51,248 bases of DNA from Flavobacteriaceae bacterium UBA3591 (lineage in GTDB: Bacteria > Bacteroidota > Bacteroidia > Flavobacteriales > Flavobacteriaceae): positions 1 through 51,248 of the forward strand of contig DFMO01000005.1 of assembly GCA_002375695.1 (NCBI GenBank), in the 5' to 3' direction. Within the stretch, counting starts at the first letter, position 1. Each line of letters opens with the position of its first letter. The position numbers and the translations under genes are program-made. The notes beneath the pieces were generated by a model. That model made no database searches. It had not been told where the DNA came from and saw only the letters and a program-made list of their open reading frames with translations. Below, piece after piece: positions 27,295 to 36,855 of the stretch.

Positions 27295-27648
27295 ATGAAA
27301 AAATTAATTTTATTTGCAAGTTTCCTTTTTATAGGGATAACAGGATTTGCTCAAAATAAAAACGCCAAAGCAACGATTGAAGTTGATGGAGTTTGTGGAA
27401 TGTGCAAAGAGCGTATTGAAAAAGCATCGATTCAAGCCAAAGGTGTAAAGTCTGCAATTTGGAACGTACATACACACGAACTAAATTTAATTTACAACGC
27501 AAAGAAAACCAATTTAACCAAGATTCAGCAGAGCATTGCAGATAGTGGTTATGACACCAAAGCGATAAAAGCGAAAGATGAGGTTTACGATAAAATAGAC
27601 CCATGCTGTAAGTATCGCGACCCCAAAGTTGTTGCAGATCACCATTAA
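27295..27648 (+). CDS. Periplasmic heavy-metal-associated (HMA) domain protein
   Basis: The 117-residue protein has a signal peptide (1-19, ending GFAQ), then one HMA fold with the metal motif GVCGMC (Cys34, Cys37) in place of the usual MxCxxC, and the typical HMA ending SIADSGYDTKAIKA. A C-terminal Cys-Cys pair (104-105, DPCCKYRDP) and His-His end add possible ligands. It is probably a periplasmic copper carrier. It lies 100 nt downstream of the TonB receptor gene. Confidence 0.88.
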   Translation: MKKLILFASFLFIGITGFAQNKNAKATIEVDGVCGMCKERIEKASIQAKGVKSAIWNVHTHELNLIYNAKKTNLTKIQQSIADSGYDTKAIKAKDEVYDKIDPCCKYRDPKVVADHH

Positions 27649-27735
27649 CATATTTCAGAACTTTAATAAGATTTTATCTTTTTTTTAAAACAATTGTTTT
27701 TTTGAATTTTATAATTTGTTGAAAAACAAAAAATT

Positions 27736-28056
27736 ATGAAAAACGAAAAACTAATTCACGCATTAGGCAACTGTATAAATTATTGTAATTACTGTGCCGA
27801 TGCCTGTTTAGACGAAGAAAATGTAAAAGAAATGGTAAGCTGTATTCGGCTCGATAGAGTTTGTGCCGAAGTTTGCAGTACATTAAATCAGTTATTGGCT
27901 GTTAATTTTCAAAATGTAAATGACCTTGTAGAATATTGTGCTACAATATGCGAAGCTTGTGCAGATGAGTGCTCACAACACGAAGCGCAACATTGCCAAG
28001 ATTGTGCAGATGCTTGCAGAAAATGCGCTTCGGAATGCCGTGCATTTTTGGCATAA
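27736..28056 (+). CDS. Four-helix bundle copper storage protein (Csp/DUF326 family)
   Basis: The 106-residue protein has 16 cysteines at 13, 17, 20, 24, 36, 43, 47, 68, 72, 75, 79, 87, 90, 94, 97 and 101, spaced 3-4 apart along predicted helices (NYCNYCADAC, EACADEC, CQDCADACRKCASEC). This is the pattern of Csp proteins, in which Cys residues line the core of a four-helix bundle and bind many Cu(I) ions. It lacks a Sec or Tat signal, like cytosolic Csp3, so it would buffer cytosolic copper. It closes the copper cluster and is followed by a terminator. Confidence 0.92.
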   Translation: MKNEKLIHALGNCINYCNYCADACLDEENVKEMVSCIRLDRVCAEVCSTLNQLLAVNFQNVNDLVEYCATICEACADECSQHEAQHCQDCADACRKCASECRAFLA

Positions 28057-28159
28057 TTAACTCTAAGATAATTGAAGTTGTCTATTTAATAGTTTAAGGG
28101 CAGATTCTGCGCCAAAAGCTATGTTTTAGCTAGCCGAGTTATACTTCTTATTAAAGTTT

Positions 28160-28193
28160 AAAATACCACTTGTAGTTTTACAGGTGGTATTTT
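28160..28193 (+). terminator. Terminator of the copper cluster
   Basis: A 15-bp stem with one G-U pair (AAAATACCACTTGTA / TACAGGTGGTATTTT) and loop GTTT is followed by a T run. Confidence 0.85.
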
Positions 28194-28615
28194 TTTATAG
28201 AATATTTCGAAAAACTTCAAAAATTAGGCTGTTTTAACACTCAGTTAATATAATGGTTTTTAACAGCGTAAAAATTAAATTATCATTTTAAAGTTAACAT
28301 TCTTCTCAAAACATCTTAAAAGTGTAATATATATACTTTATGGGTATGTTTTATCAAGATGATTAAGGTGTTTTTATAGTCTTTGCAAAAAAAATGCAGA
28401 TTCTTTGGGCTAAACCTTAAAACGTGGTGTTTGTTTTTTGTTAATCTTATGCGTAAGAAAATCAATGCTTTGCAAGAAATTAAGACAGAAATTGAGAAAA
28501 AACGAATTTTTTAAATTAACTTTTTCATAATTATTTATTAATCTACTCGTCATAAAAGTTGGAATTGTAAGATTTTATTGGCACTTTTGAAGAGCTAATT
28601 CAAACAAACAAAAAA
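28194..28615 (+). other. Long untranslated region upstream of the SusC gene
   Basis: These 420 bases before the SusC start hold no supported gene. TAgtcTTTG near 28377-28385 is close to a -7 element but has three bases instead of two between TA and TTTG. If it is used, the mRNA leader is over 200 nt. Control through an antisense RNA or leader structure, as in some SusCD systems, is possible but not visible. Confidence 0.4.
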
Positions 28616-31600
28616 ATGAAAACAAAGTTTAGTGGAATTTTAACACTAGTATTAGTGTTGATTGTGCAGCTCTCGTTTGCACAGGAAAAGACAATTTCCG
28701 GAATGGTTACCGATGATTCGGGATTGCCACTTCCAGGAGTTAACATAATTATTAAGGGTACAAGTACCGGAACCCAGTCTGATTTTGATGGTAACTACAC
28801 CATTGAGGCTGCTACGGGACAAACACTCGTATATAGTTATGTAGGCTTTGAAACACAAGAAGTTGTGGTAGGAGCTTCAGATAGTATAAATGTTACAATG
28901 CAAGCTGGTTCAACCTTGGACGAGGTTGTTGTAACAGCACTCGGGGTGTCTCGTGAAAAACAATCACTTGGTTACTCAACTCAGCAAGTAGAAGGAGAAG
29001 ATATCTCTACCGTAAAGGGAAATAACTTTACAAATGCCCTTTCTGGTAAAGTATCTGGTCTTCAAATTAAAAGAAACAACAACTTTGGTGGTTCTACCAA
29101 CGTAGTTATTAGAGGTAACACTTCTTTAACTGGAGATAACCAAGCGTTGTTTGTTGTTGATGGAGTACCTATTAGTAACAGAAACACCAACTCTGCAGGA
29201 CAAACGCAAGCTTCTGGTGGTTATTATGACTACGGTAATGCTGCCGCAGACATTAACCCAGACGACATTGAGAGCATTAACGTATTAAAAGGTGCAGCAG
29301 CATCTGCATTATACGGTTCTCGTGCAGCAAATGGTGTAATTATCATTACTACGAAAAAAGGTAAAGAGTCTAAGGGTCTTGGTGTAACTATCAACTCTAA
29401 TGCTCAAGTTGGTTTTATTGATAAAAGTACTTTTGCTAAGTATCAAGAAGATTATGGAGCAGGTTACGGTGCTTACTACGGTGGACCAGACGGATTTTGG
29501 TACGAAGAAGATATCAACGGTGATGGTATAGACGATTTAGTTGTGCCTTATACTGAAGATGCTTCTTATGGTGCTCCATTTGATGGCCGTTTAGTTTATC
29601 AGTGGGATTCATTCGATCCAGAATCGCCAAATTACCGCAAAGCTACACCTTGGAGAAATGCTGAAAATGGTCCAATAACCTTTTTTGAAACACCAGTTAC
29701 TTTAACAAACTCTATCTCTATCTCTAATGGGCTAGACAAAGGTTCGTACCGTATGTCTTATACTAAATTAGACCAATCTGGGTTAATGCCAAATAGCCAG
29801 ATGGATAGACATAACTTTATTTTAAGCGGAACTTATGACGTTTCAGATAAATTAAAAGCAAGTGGTTTCGCGAACTATATCAAGTCTGACGCGATAGGTC
29901 GTAACTCTACAGGTTATAGCGATAACATCATTAGTATGTTTAAGCAATGGTGGCAAACTAACGTTGATCTTAAACAACAACGTGATATTTATTTTAATAC
30001 GAGAAGAAATGTTACTTGGAATCCAGTAAGTTCTGCGCCAGGTGCAGCTCCAATTTTCTGGGATAACCCATATTGGTCACGTTATGAAAACTATCAAAAT
30101 GATGGAAGAAATCGTTTTATTGGTAACTTCGAGTTAAACTATGAACTTGCTGATTGGGTAAATGTTACTGGTAGAGTTTCTACAGATACCTATAACGAGC
30201 AACAAGAAGAAAGAAGAGCTGTTGGTTCGGTAGCATCAAACTTTGGGGTTACTCGTGGAAATGTTGACTCTGGTTACTTAAGAAGAGATATTACTGCAAC
30301 CGAAACTAACTACGACTTAATGTTTAACTTTGATACTGATATCACAGATAACATTAGTTTCGCAGGTATTTTAGGTACGAACATTAGAAGAAGTGAGTTT
30401 AACTCATTAACATCTTCTACAGCTGGTGGTTTAATTGTTGCTGGTCTTTATTCACTACAAAACACCGTTTCTCCAAACCCACGTCCAGTGGAGCAAGCAG
30501 AAAAAATAGGTGTAGATGGTATTTATGCTAGTGCATCTTTTGGTTTTAACAACCTAGTTTATTTAGATGCTACACTTCGTAGAGATCACTTCTCAACTTT
30601 ACCAGAAGATAACAGTACTTTCTACTATCCTTCTGTATCTACAAGTTTTGTGTTTAGTAAATTACTTAATTCAAATTCAATTTCATTTGGTAAACTTCGC
30701 TTAAACTATGCTGAAGTTGGTAACGGTGCCCCGTTTGATAGATTAGTTGATACTTATGTAATTAATAATGATATAGGTACTAGTGTGCCAAGTGTACGTA
30801 ACAATCCAGAGTTAAAGCCAGAGACTACAAAAAGTTATGAGGCTGGTTTAGAAATGCGATTTGTTGATAACAGATTAGGATTTGACGTAGCTTACTACAA
30901 GTCTAACTCTATCGATCAAATTGTACAAGTACCTATTACTGCTGCTTCTGGTTATACAGGTAAGTTACTTAATGCCGGTGAAATTGAAAACAAAGGTATT
31001 GAGGTTGCATTAAACGGTATGCCAATTAAAAATGAAAACTTTACTTGGGGCGTTAATGTTAACTGGTCTAAAAACAAGAGTGAAGTTTTAGAGCTTCCAG
31101 AAGGTATTGAAACACTTCAGTTAGGAAGATTCCAAGGTGGTGTAACAATTAACGCCGTTTTAGGACAACCTTACGGTGTAATTTACGGAACAGACTTTAC
31201 ATACTTAAACGGTCAAAAAGTTGTTGACCCAGATAACGGTCAATACATTCCAACGTCTACTTCAAATAACATCATTGGAGATACTAACCCAGATTGGTTA
31301 GCTGGTATTACAAATACCTTTACTTACAAAGATCTTTCGTTTAGTTTCCTAATTGATATTCAAGAAGGAGGAAGTATTTTCTCATTAGACCAGTACTACG
31401 GTTTAGCAACTGGTTTGTATGATAGCACTTCATTTATCAATGACCTTGGAAACCCTGTAAGAAATTCACTAGATAATGGTGGTGGGTTTATTAATGAAGG
31501 TGTTAACCCAGATGGTTCTGTAAACACTACGCGTATACGTGCAGATAGATTTGGTGCTTGGGGTTACCGTCGTGGTTTACCAAATGCAGCTTTCGTTTAT

Positions 31601-31846
31601 GATGCAAGCTATATTAAGTTACGTCAAGTATCACTTACGTATACATTACCATCGCGCTTGTTAGATAACACCTTTATGACTGGTTTACAGTTTAGCGTTA
31701 CTGGTTCTAACCTTTGGATTATCGACAAAGATATGCCACACGCCGATCCAGAATCTGGATTGAGCTCTGGTAACCTTCAAGGATACAGTACTGGTGCATT
31801 ACCAACTACCCAAGATTACGGGTTTAACATCAAAGCACAATTTTAA
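28616..31846 (+). CDS. SusC/RagA family TonB-linked outer membrane transporter
   Basis: The 1076-residue protein has a signal peptide (1-22) and a carboxypeptidase-like regulatory domain (about 25-105, ISGMVTDDSGLPLPGVNIII). It has the SusC linker LDEVVVTALGVSREKQSLGYS, a plug with VFVVDGVPISN and LYGSRAANGVIIITTKKG, and a large barrel ending NIKAQF. With its SusD partner it forms a lidded importer for glycans or peptides, energised by TonB. The next gene, 12 nt downstream, encodes SusD. No glycosidase, peptidase or sensor flanks the pair, so the substrate is unknown. Codon use appears more regular than in its neighbours, suggesting strong expression. Confidence 0.95.
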   Translation: MKTKFSGILTLVLVLIVQLSFAQEKTISGMVTDDSGLPLPGVNIIIKGTSTGTQSDFDGNYTIEAATGQTLVYSYVGFETQEVVVGASDSINVTMQAGSTLDEVVVTALGVSREKQSLGYSTQQVEGEDISTVKGNNFTNALSGKVSGLQIKRNNNFGGSTNVVIRGNTSLTGDNQALFVVDGVPISNRNTNSAGQTQASGGYYDYGNAAADINPDDIESINVLKGAAASALYGSRAANGVIIITTKKGKESKGLGVTINSNAQVGFIDKSTFAKYQEDYGAGYGAYYGGPDGFWYEEDINGDGIDDLVVPYTEDASYGAPFDGRLVYQWDSFDPESPNYRKATPWRNAENGPITFFETPVTLTNSISISNGLDKGSYRMSYTKLDQSGLMPNSQMDRHNFILSGTYDVSDKLKASGFANYIKSDAIGRNSTGYSDNIISMFKQWWQTNVDLKQQRDIYFNTRRNVTWNPVSSAPGAAPIFWDNPYWSRYENYQNDGRNRFIGNFELNYELADWVNVTGRVSTDTYNEQQEERRAVGSVASNFGVTRGNVDSGYLRRDITATETNYDLMFNFDTDITDNISFAGILGTNIRRSEFNSLTSSTAGGLIVAGLYSLQNTVSPNPRPVEQAEKIGVDGIYASASFGFNNLVYLDATLRRDHFSTLPEDNSTFYYPSVSTSFVFSKLLNSNSISFGKLRLNYAEVGNGAPFDRLVDTYVINNDIGTSVPSVRNNPELKPETTKSYEAGLEMRFVDNRLGFDVAYYKSNSIDQIVQVPITAASGYTGKLLNAGEIENKGIEVALNGMPIKNENFTWGVNVNWSKNKSEVLELPEGIETLQLGRFQGGVTINAVLGQPYGVIYGTDFTYLNGQKVVDPDNGQYIPTSTSNNIIGDTNPDWLAGITNTFTYKDLSFSFLIDIQEGGSIFSLDQYYGLATGLYDSTSFINDLGNPVRNSLDNGGGFINEGVNPDGSVNTTRIRADRFGAWGYRRGLPNAAFVYDASYIKLRQVSLTYTLPSRLLDNTFMTGLQFSVTGSNLWIIDKDMPHADPESGLSSGNLQGYSTGALPTTQDYGFNIKAQF

Positions 31847-31858
31847 TACAAAAAAAAG

Positions 31859-33322
31859 ATGAAGAAACTAATTATAATTTTAACAGCGGCAGTAATGGCC
31901 GTGTCATGTTCAGACAATCTTGAAAGTTTGAACGAGAACATAAAAGACCCTGCAGCGGTAAGTGGTGAGAGTTTATTCTCTTCGGCACAAAAGCAGCTTG
32001 CCGATCAAATTGTCACTCCTAATGTTAATTTAAATAACAACAGACTTTGGGTGCAATATTGGCAAGAGACTACTTATACAGACGAAAGTAACTATGATCA
32101 AGTAACACGTCCTATTCCTGGTAACCACTGGAGAGAACTTTACAGAGACGTATTAAAAGATCTTGATGAAGCTGCAAAGTTTATTGAAGCTACAGATAAT
32201 CCACTTACAAATGATGTAAAGCAAAACAAACTTGCTATCATTGAAATTATGTCAATTTATGCGTGGAGTAACTTGGTAGAAACTTATGGTGATGTACCAT
32301 ATAGCGAAGCTTTAGACATTAACAATGTACTACCTAAATACGACGATGGTCTTACTATTTATAAAGACCTTATCTCTCGCATAACTTCTGCTATCAATAG
32401 TATGGATGATAGTAAAGGTAGTTTTGTTGCAAATGATAAAATAGACAAAATCTACAACGGTGATGTTTCTAAATGGATGAAGTTTGGTAACTCTCTTAAA
32501 TTAAGAATGGGTATCATGTTAGCCGATGTTGACGCAGGTCTTTCACAATCTACTGTTGAATCTGCATTTACGTCAGGAGTGTTCTCTAGCAATGCCGATA
32601 ATGGTAGCTATATGTACTCAGCTAATGCACCAAATAATAACCCGGTAAACGACAACCTTGTTCTTAGTGGTAGAAATGACTACGTTGCAGCTGCAACTAT
32701 CGTAGATATCATGAACAATCTTGAAGACCCACGTCGTGCAGCTTACTTTGAATTACACGAAGGTGAGTATGTTGGTGGTGCTATTGGTGAAGCTGCAACG
32801 TATGCTAACCACTCGCACGTAGGTGATAGAATAAAAGATCCAACAGAACCTGGAGTTCTTCTTTCTTATGTGGAAGTTGAATTCTTATTAGCTGAAGCAG
32901 CTGCTAGAGGATACAATGTAGGTGGTACTGCCGAAGATCATTATAATGCTGGTATTACAGCATCTTTCGACTATTGGAATATTTCAGGCGTTTCTGATTA
33001 TCTTGCTAATCCTGATGTAGATTATACTTCTGCATTGGCAGCAAGTACTTCAAATCCGGCTTGGAAAATGGTAATAGGTACTCAGGCTTACCTCGGTTTA
33101 TACAACCGTACGTTTGCACCTTACCTTTCAGTGAGAAGATTAGATTACCCAATCCTTACTGAGCCAAGTGAAGCTCAAACTGGTTTCCCAGTGAGATACA
33201 CTTACCCAGTTACAGAGCAAACACTAAATGGAGCAAACTACGAAGCTGCGTCTAACGCAATTGGTGGAGATGCACCAGAAACACAATTGTTCTGGGATAA
33301 GTTTTACACTTTCGACTTCTAA
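31859..33322 (+). CDS. SusD/RagB family surface lipoprotein (SusD-like_2 type)
   Basis: The 487-residue lipoprotein has lipobox AVSC (Cys17) and the start SDNLESLNENIKDPAAV common to the SusD_2 group found with peptide- or oligosaccharide-type SusC proteins. Tetratricopeptide-like helices include SIYAWSNLVETYGDVPYSEAL and LSYVEVEFLLAEAAARGYN, which are SusD signatures. It acts as the surface lid that binds substrate over the SusC barrel. It lies 12 nt after the SusC gene and is closed by a strong terminator. Confidence 0.94.
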   Translation: MKKLIIILTAAVMAVSCSDNLESLNENIKDPAAVSGESLFSSAQKQLADQIVTPNVNLNNNRLWVQYWQETTYTDESNYDQVTRPIPGNHWRELYRDVLKDLDEAAKFIEATDNPLTNDVKQNKLAIIEIMSIYAWSNLVETYGDVPYSEALDINNVLPKYDDGLTIYKDLISRITSAINSMDDSKGSFVANDKIDKIYNGDVSKWMKFGNSLKLRMGIMLADVDAGLSQSTVESAFTSGVFSSNADNGSYMYSANAPNNNPVNDNLVLSGRNDYVAAATIVDIMNNLEDPRRAAYFELHEGEYVGGAIGEAATYANHSHVGDRIKDPTEPGVLLSYVEVEFLLAEAAARGYNVGGTAEDHYNAGITASFDYWNISGVSDYLANPDVDYTSALAASTSNPAWKMVIGTQAYLGLYNRTFAPYLSVRRLDYPILTEPSEAQTGFPVRYTYPVTEQTLNGANYEAASNAIGGDAPETQLFWDKFYTFDF

Positions 33323-33352
33323 AAAATAGGTTGTAAAACAACACTATAAATT

Positions 33353-33378
33353 AAAACCCTAGCTTAGGCTAGGGTTTT
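33353..33378. terminator. Terminator after the SusCD pair
   Basis: A perfect 11-bp stem AAAACCCTAGC / GCTAGGGTTTT with loop TTAG is followed by six T in all on the plus strand. The A run on the left lets it serve the convergent minus-strand gene too. Confidence 0.88.
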
Positions 33379-33436
33379 TTATTTATTTTAATATGAATTT
33401 TGGAATTTACATTTTAAAAGTAAAAACTGATAAATA

Positions 33437-34405
33437 TTAAGTTTGTTTACTTATGGCTTTAACAATGATATTTGCGTGAATTCTTGAGTTTTCAATAAAC
33501 CATTTATGCGTTTCCATTCCGCCACAAATAACACCGGCTAAATACAGATCTTTAATATTGGTTTCCATAGTTTCGGGGTTATACGTGGGGAATTTATTTG
33601 CATCTGCGCTAAGTGTTACTCCTAGCTTCCTTAAAAACGCAAAATTAGGTTTGTAACCCGTAAGTGCCACCACAAAATCATTGGCGAGAGTTTTTTTGCC
33701 TTCGGGCGTTTTAATTACAACAGAATCACTGGTGATTTCAGTAATTTCTGAATTAAAAAAAGCCTTAATACTACCTTCTTTTATTCGGTTTTCAATATCT
33801 GGCTTTACCCAATATTTAACGCGTTCGCCAATTTCTGAACCGCGAACTACCATAGTGACTTCTCCACCTTTTCGGTAAATTTCTAATGCAGCATCTACCG
33901 AAGAATTGCTCGCTCCTACAACTATAACTTTTTGCATTACATAAGGGTGTGCTTCTTTGTAGTAATGCGATACTTTAGGTAAATCTTCGCCCGGAACATT
34001 TAGCATTTTAGGGATGTCGTAAAACCCTGTGCTTACAATAATATTTTTAACGCTGTAGTTATTTTTATCTGAAGTAATTTCGAAACCATCACTAGTTTTT
34101 TCAACCGTAATAATCTCTTCGTATAAGTTTATATTTAAATTATTTGAAGTAGCAACACGCCTATAATATTCAAGGGCTTCATTACGGGTGGGTTTGGGAT
34201 TGTTGCTTATAAAAGGAATATCGTCTATCTCCAGCTTTTCTGAAGTAGAAAAGAAAGTCATATTTAAAGGGTAGTTGTATAGTGAATTGGTTAAAGGTCC
34301 TTTTTCCACTACTACATAATTTAATCCTTCTTTTTTACACGCCAAAGCGCAGGCTATTCCAATAGGACCTGCGCCAATTATAAGTACATCTTTTGTAGTT
34401 GCCAA
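33437..34405 (-). CDS. ypdA: YpdA-like putative bacillithiol disulfide reductase
   Basis: The 322-residue flavoprotein of the thioredoxin-reductase superfamily has an FAD Rossmann motif at the N terminus (IIGAGPIGIACAL), an NAD(P)H motif midway (VVGASNSSVDAALEIYRKGGEV), and YNYPLNMTFFSTSEKLEI and GVICGGMETHKWFIENSR, typical of YpdA. It lacks a CxxC redox pair, as in that family. YpdA (Bdr) regenerates bacillithiol from its disulfide using NADPH. Several Bacteroidota make bacillithiol, but no bsh genes are in this window, so the substrate is inferred from similarity. Confidence 0.85.
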   Translation of the reverse strand: MATTKDVLIIGAGPIGIACALACKKEGLNYVVVEKGPLTNSLYNYPLNMTFFSTSEKLEIDDIPFISNNPKPTRNEALEYYRRVATSNNLNINLYEEIITVEKTSDGFEITSDKNNYSVKNIIVSTGFYDIPKMLNVPGEDLPKVSHYYKEAHPYVMQKVIVVGASNSSVDAALEIYRKGGEVTMVVRGSEIGERVKYWVKPDIENRIKEGSIKAFFNSEITEITSDSVVIKTPEGKKTLANDFVVALTGYKPNFAFLRKLGVTLSADANKFPTYNPETMETNIKDLYLAGVICGGMETHKWFIENSRIHANIIVKAISKQT

Positions 34406-34465
34406 AGTATTGTTTTATGGCAAATTTAATGAAAACAACTACGTTAACTTCCTTTAAGCAATTGT

Positions 34466-36748
34466 TTAATTTTTCAACAATTTTATGGTTTTGGATTTCT
34501 TATTAGTCGAAATTTTACCAAAGTATATACCCGTGCTTTCAGATGATAAATCAACAGTTATTTCGTTTTTCCCAAAGTGTATATCCCGTTCTAAAATTGA
34601 TTGAATTTTTCTACCCAAAATATCATAAATTTCAATTGAAATTGGATGCGAATCTTCTGTGATAACTTCAATTGTTGTTTTGGATGAAAATGGATTGGGA
34701 TGGTTTATAGCAATAAGTGTATTGTCGTTATCAAATTCTGGAACACTAAGTATGCGTTCTATTGTGTGATCAATACATTCAAAACCATCTATTCCAGCTG
34801 GGTTGTAAATGCTAAAACCTTCGCTTTGTGTTAATGCCCAAATATTTCCGAAAGAATCGATAGCAATATCTTCTACTTGTTTATGTGCAAGGGGAGAGCT
34901 TCCGTCCAAAAACGTGGTAAAGTCGCTGGCAATTCCGTCAAAATACGAAATTCCGCCGTAATACGGCCATACTTGCGTATTGTGCGCACTTAAATAAACA
35001 TAATTGGTGGTTGTATCAATATCTATGGCGGTAACGTAGTTTGCGGCTATATTGCTATTAGTTTCGTTCCAGTTTGTCCACGTAGTTCCATCATATTTCC
35101 AAAGTCCTTCTGCACTTGCGAGCCACATATGGTCATTTGCATCAAAGGCAATATCTCGTACGTTACTTATCCCTTCAGAAGTAAGATTTATACTTGTCCA
35201 AGCGCCATTTTCAAAAACATCGATACCTTGAAAGTTTCCTGCGTACATTTTACCACCTGGTCTTGAGGTTAGACAGTAAGGAGGTGCGCTCAAGCCATTT
35301 GTATTATCCCATAGCGTCCAAGTGTTTGTATTTTTATCATACATAAAAGTATTGTAACCAAAACCGCGAATAAAAACTTTACCGTCGTCTGTGGCTTCCA
35401 CTTCTTCAAGGCTTTGTAACCCAGGGTGCGAATTGGTGTTGTCCCAAATTACCCAAGCAGCATAATCTTGATAGTTTCCATTGGGTACTTGTATGGCATA
35501 TCCCGAAGTGCCATCATAAGTAAACCAAATGTCGCCGTCGGAATCTTCAGATATTGAACTGCCTATAGTTGTTTGATATAGTGGCTGTGGGTTGGGGTAG
35601 AGGCCTTCATTATTAGGCCCATAAACTTCCCAATTTGGGCAATCAAATACTTGAATACCACCGTTGCCATTTGCGAACCATTTACGGCCTTGACTGTCTA
35701 TAAAAATATCATTGTTAAAATTAGTGGGTAAGCCAGTATTGTACTGTGTATATTTGGTGTAATCTGTACCGTCAAATCGTGCCACGGTTCCCGAACCCGA
35801 TACCCAATAGTTATTTTCTGCATCGATAAAACAATCGTACATATAAAAATTTGTATATTCCGAATACCAATCTAAACCATCAAAATAAACGATGGTTGTG
35901 TTGCTTCCAGCTATAAGGACTTTGTCGTCGCGAATATCCATTGAAAAACCATAGAAGTTTGAAATAGGCCAGTCGTTTTGGTTTATTTGAGTCCAAGTTG
36001 TACCGTCAAAAATGTCGATTGCGTTTCCTACCAAAGACCAAACTCTGTCTTGGTTATCAATGGAAATTTCTAAAATATCATCTTCTGAAAGACCGCTGTT
36101 GGTTGTAGTATAATGTGTCCAATCTGTGCCATTGTATTGCACCAAGCCCATATCTGTTGCTATCCATACAATGTCGCTAGTATCTATTTGAATGTCTTTT
36201 ATTTCTCCAATTGTAGGAAAGTTTGAATTTGAAGTGGTAAAATATTCCCAAGAGGTGCCGTCAAAATGTGCTATCCCGGCTTGCGATGGATTATTATCTG
36301 AAATTACTGCCCAAATGTTATCATTACTATCAATGGCTAATGCTCGGGTAACATTGGATAACAACGGCGTATTGGAAGTGTCATAAAGTTGCCAATCTAA
36401 GCCATTTTCAGAAGTTACAATACCATGTTCTGTGGAAACCCAAATAATTCCGGTACTGTCAAAATCAATGTCAAAAATTAATCCATTGGGAAGGTAGTTT
36501 TCGTTATAAGTAGCCCAATTGGTATACAATGTATCACTAGTTTTTATACGTACAAGACTTCCTTCGTTGGCTGTGGAAGAATAGCCGCCCGTCCAAATAT
36601 TATTAAAAAAATCACCTCTAATGGTAGTATGCTCAAGACTTCCAATGCCGGTATTATCTCGCCGAATGTATGTCCAATTAGGATCTTGAGAATAGGAATG
36701 TGAACTTAAAAGTAGAAAAATTAAACTAAGAAGTAGTACTGTTTTCAT
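34466..36748 (-). CDS. T9SS-secreted beta-propeller protein (two-component-regulator-propeller type)
   Basis: The 760-residue protein has a signal peptide (1-20). About fourteen short repeats follow, of the type D(S/N)xxxxWxAxxxGLxxYDGTxWTxYxTxNSGL, the propeller repeats otherwise found in hybrid two-component sensors. Here they are free-standing. The last 75 residues form a type A T9SS sorting domain (INHPNPFSSKTTIEV, then YDILGRKIQ, STGIYFGKISTNKKSKTIKLLKN). It should be exported through the outer membrane by the type IX system and attached to the surface or released. The ligand is unknown. Confidence 0.9.
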   Translation of the reverse strand: MKTVLLLSLIFLLLSSHSYSQDPNWTYIRRDNTGIGSLEHTTIRGDFFNNIWTGGYSSTANEGSLVRIKTSDTLYTNWATYNENYLPNGLIFDIDFDSTGIIWVSTEHGIVTSENGLDWQLYDTSNTPLLSNVTRALAIDSNDNIWAVISDNNPSQAGIAHFDGTSWEYFTTSNSNFPTIGEIKDIQIDTSDIVWIATDMGLVQYNGTDWTHYTTTNSGLSEDDILEISIDNQDRVWSLVGNAIDIFDGTTWTQINQNDWPISNFYGFSMDIRDDKVLIAGSNTTIVYFDGLDWYSEYTNFYMYDCFIDAENNYWVSGSGTVARFDGTDYTKYTQYNTGLPTNFNNDIFIDSQGRKWFANGNGGIQVFDCPNWEVYGPNNEGLYPNPQPLYQTTIGSSISEDSDGDIWFTYDGTSGYAIQVPNGNYQDYAAWVIWDNTNSHPGLQSLEEVEATDDGKVFIRGFGYNTFMYDKNTNTWTLWDNTNGLSAPPYCLTSRPGGKMYAGNFQGIDVFENGAWTSINLTSEGISNVRDIAFDANDHMWLASAEGLWKYDGTTWTNWNETNSNIAANYVTAIDIDTTTNYVYLSAHNTQVWPYYGGISYFDGIASDFTTFLDGSSPLAHKQVEDIAIDSFGNIWALTQSEGFSIYNPAGIDGFECIDHTIERILSVPEFDNDNTLIAINHPNPFSSKTTIEVITEDSHPISIEIYDILGRKIQSILERDIHFGKNEITVDLSSESTGIYFGKISTNKKSKTIKLLKN

Positions 36749-36855
36749 GATTTTACATTTTAATTATAACAGCTTGCAAGCAGAATACCCTACTGGCTAA
36801 TTACAATTAAAATGCAAAGTTTAACAGTTGTACGCTATATATCAACAAAATATAA

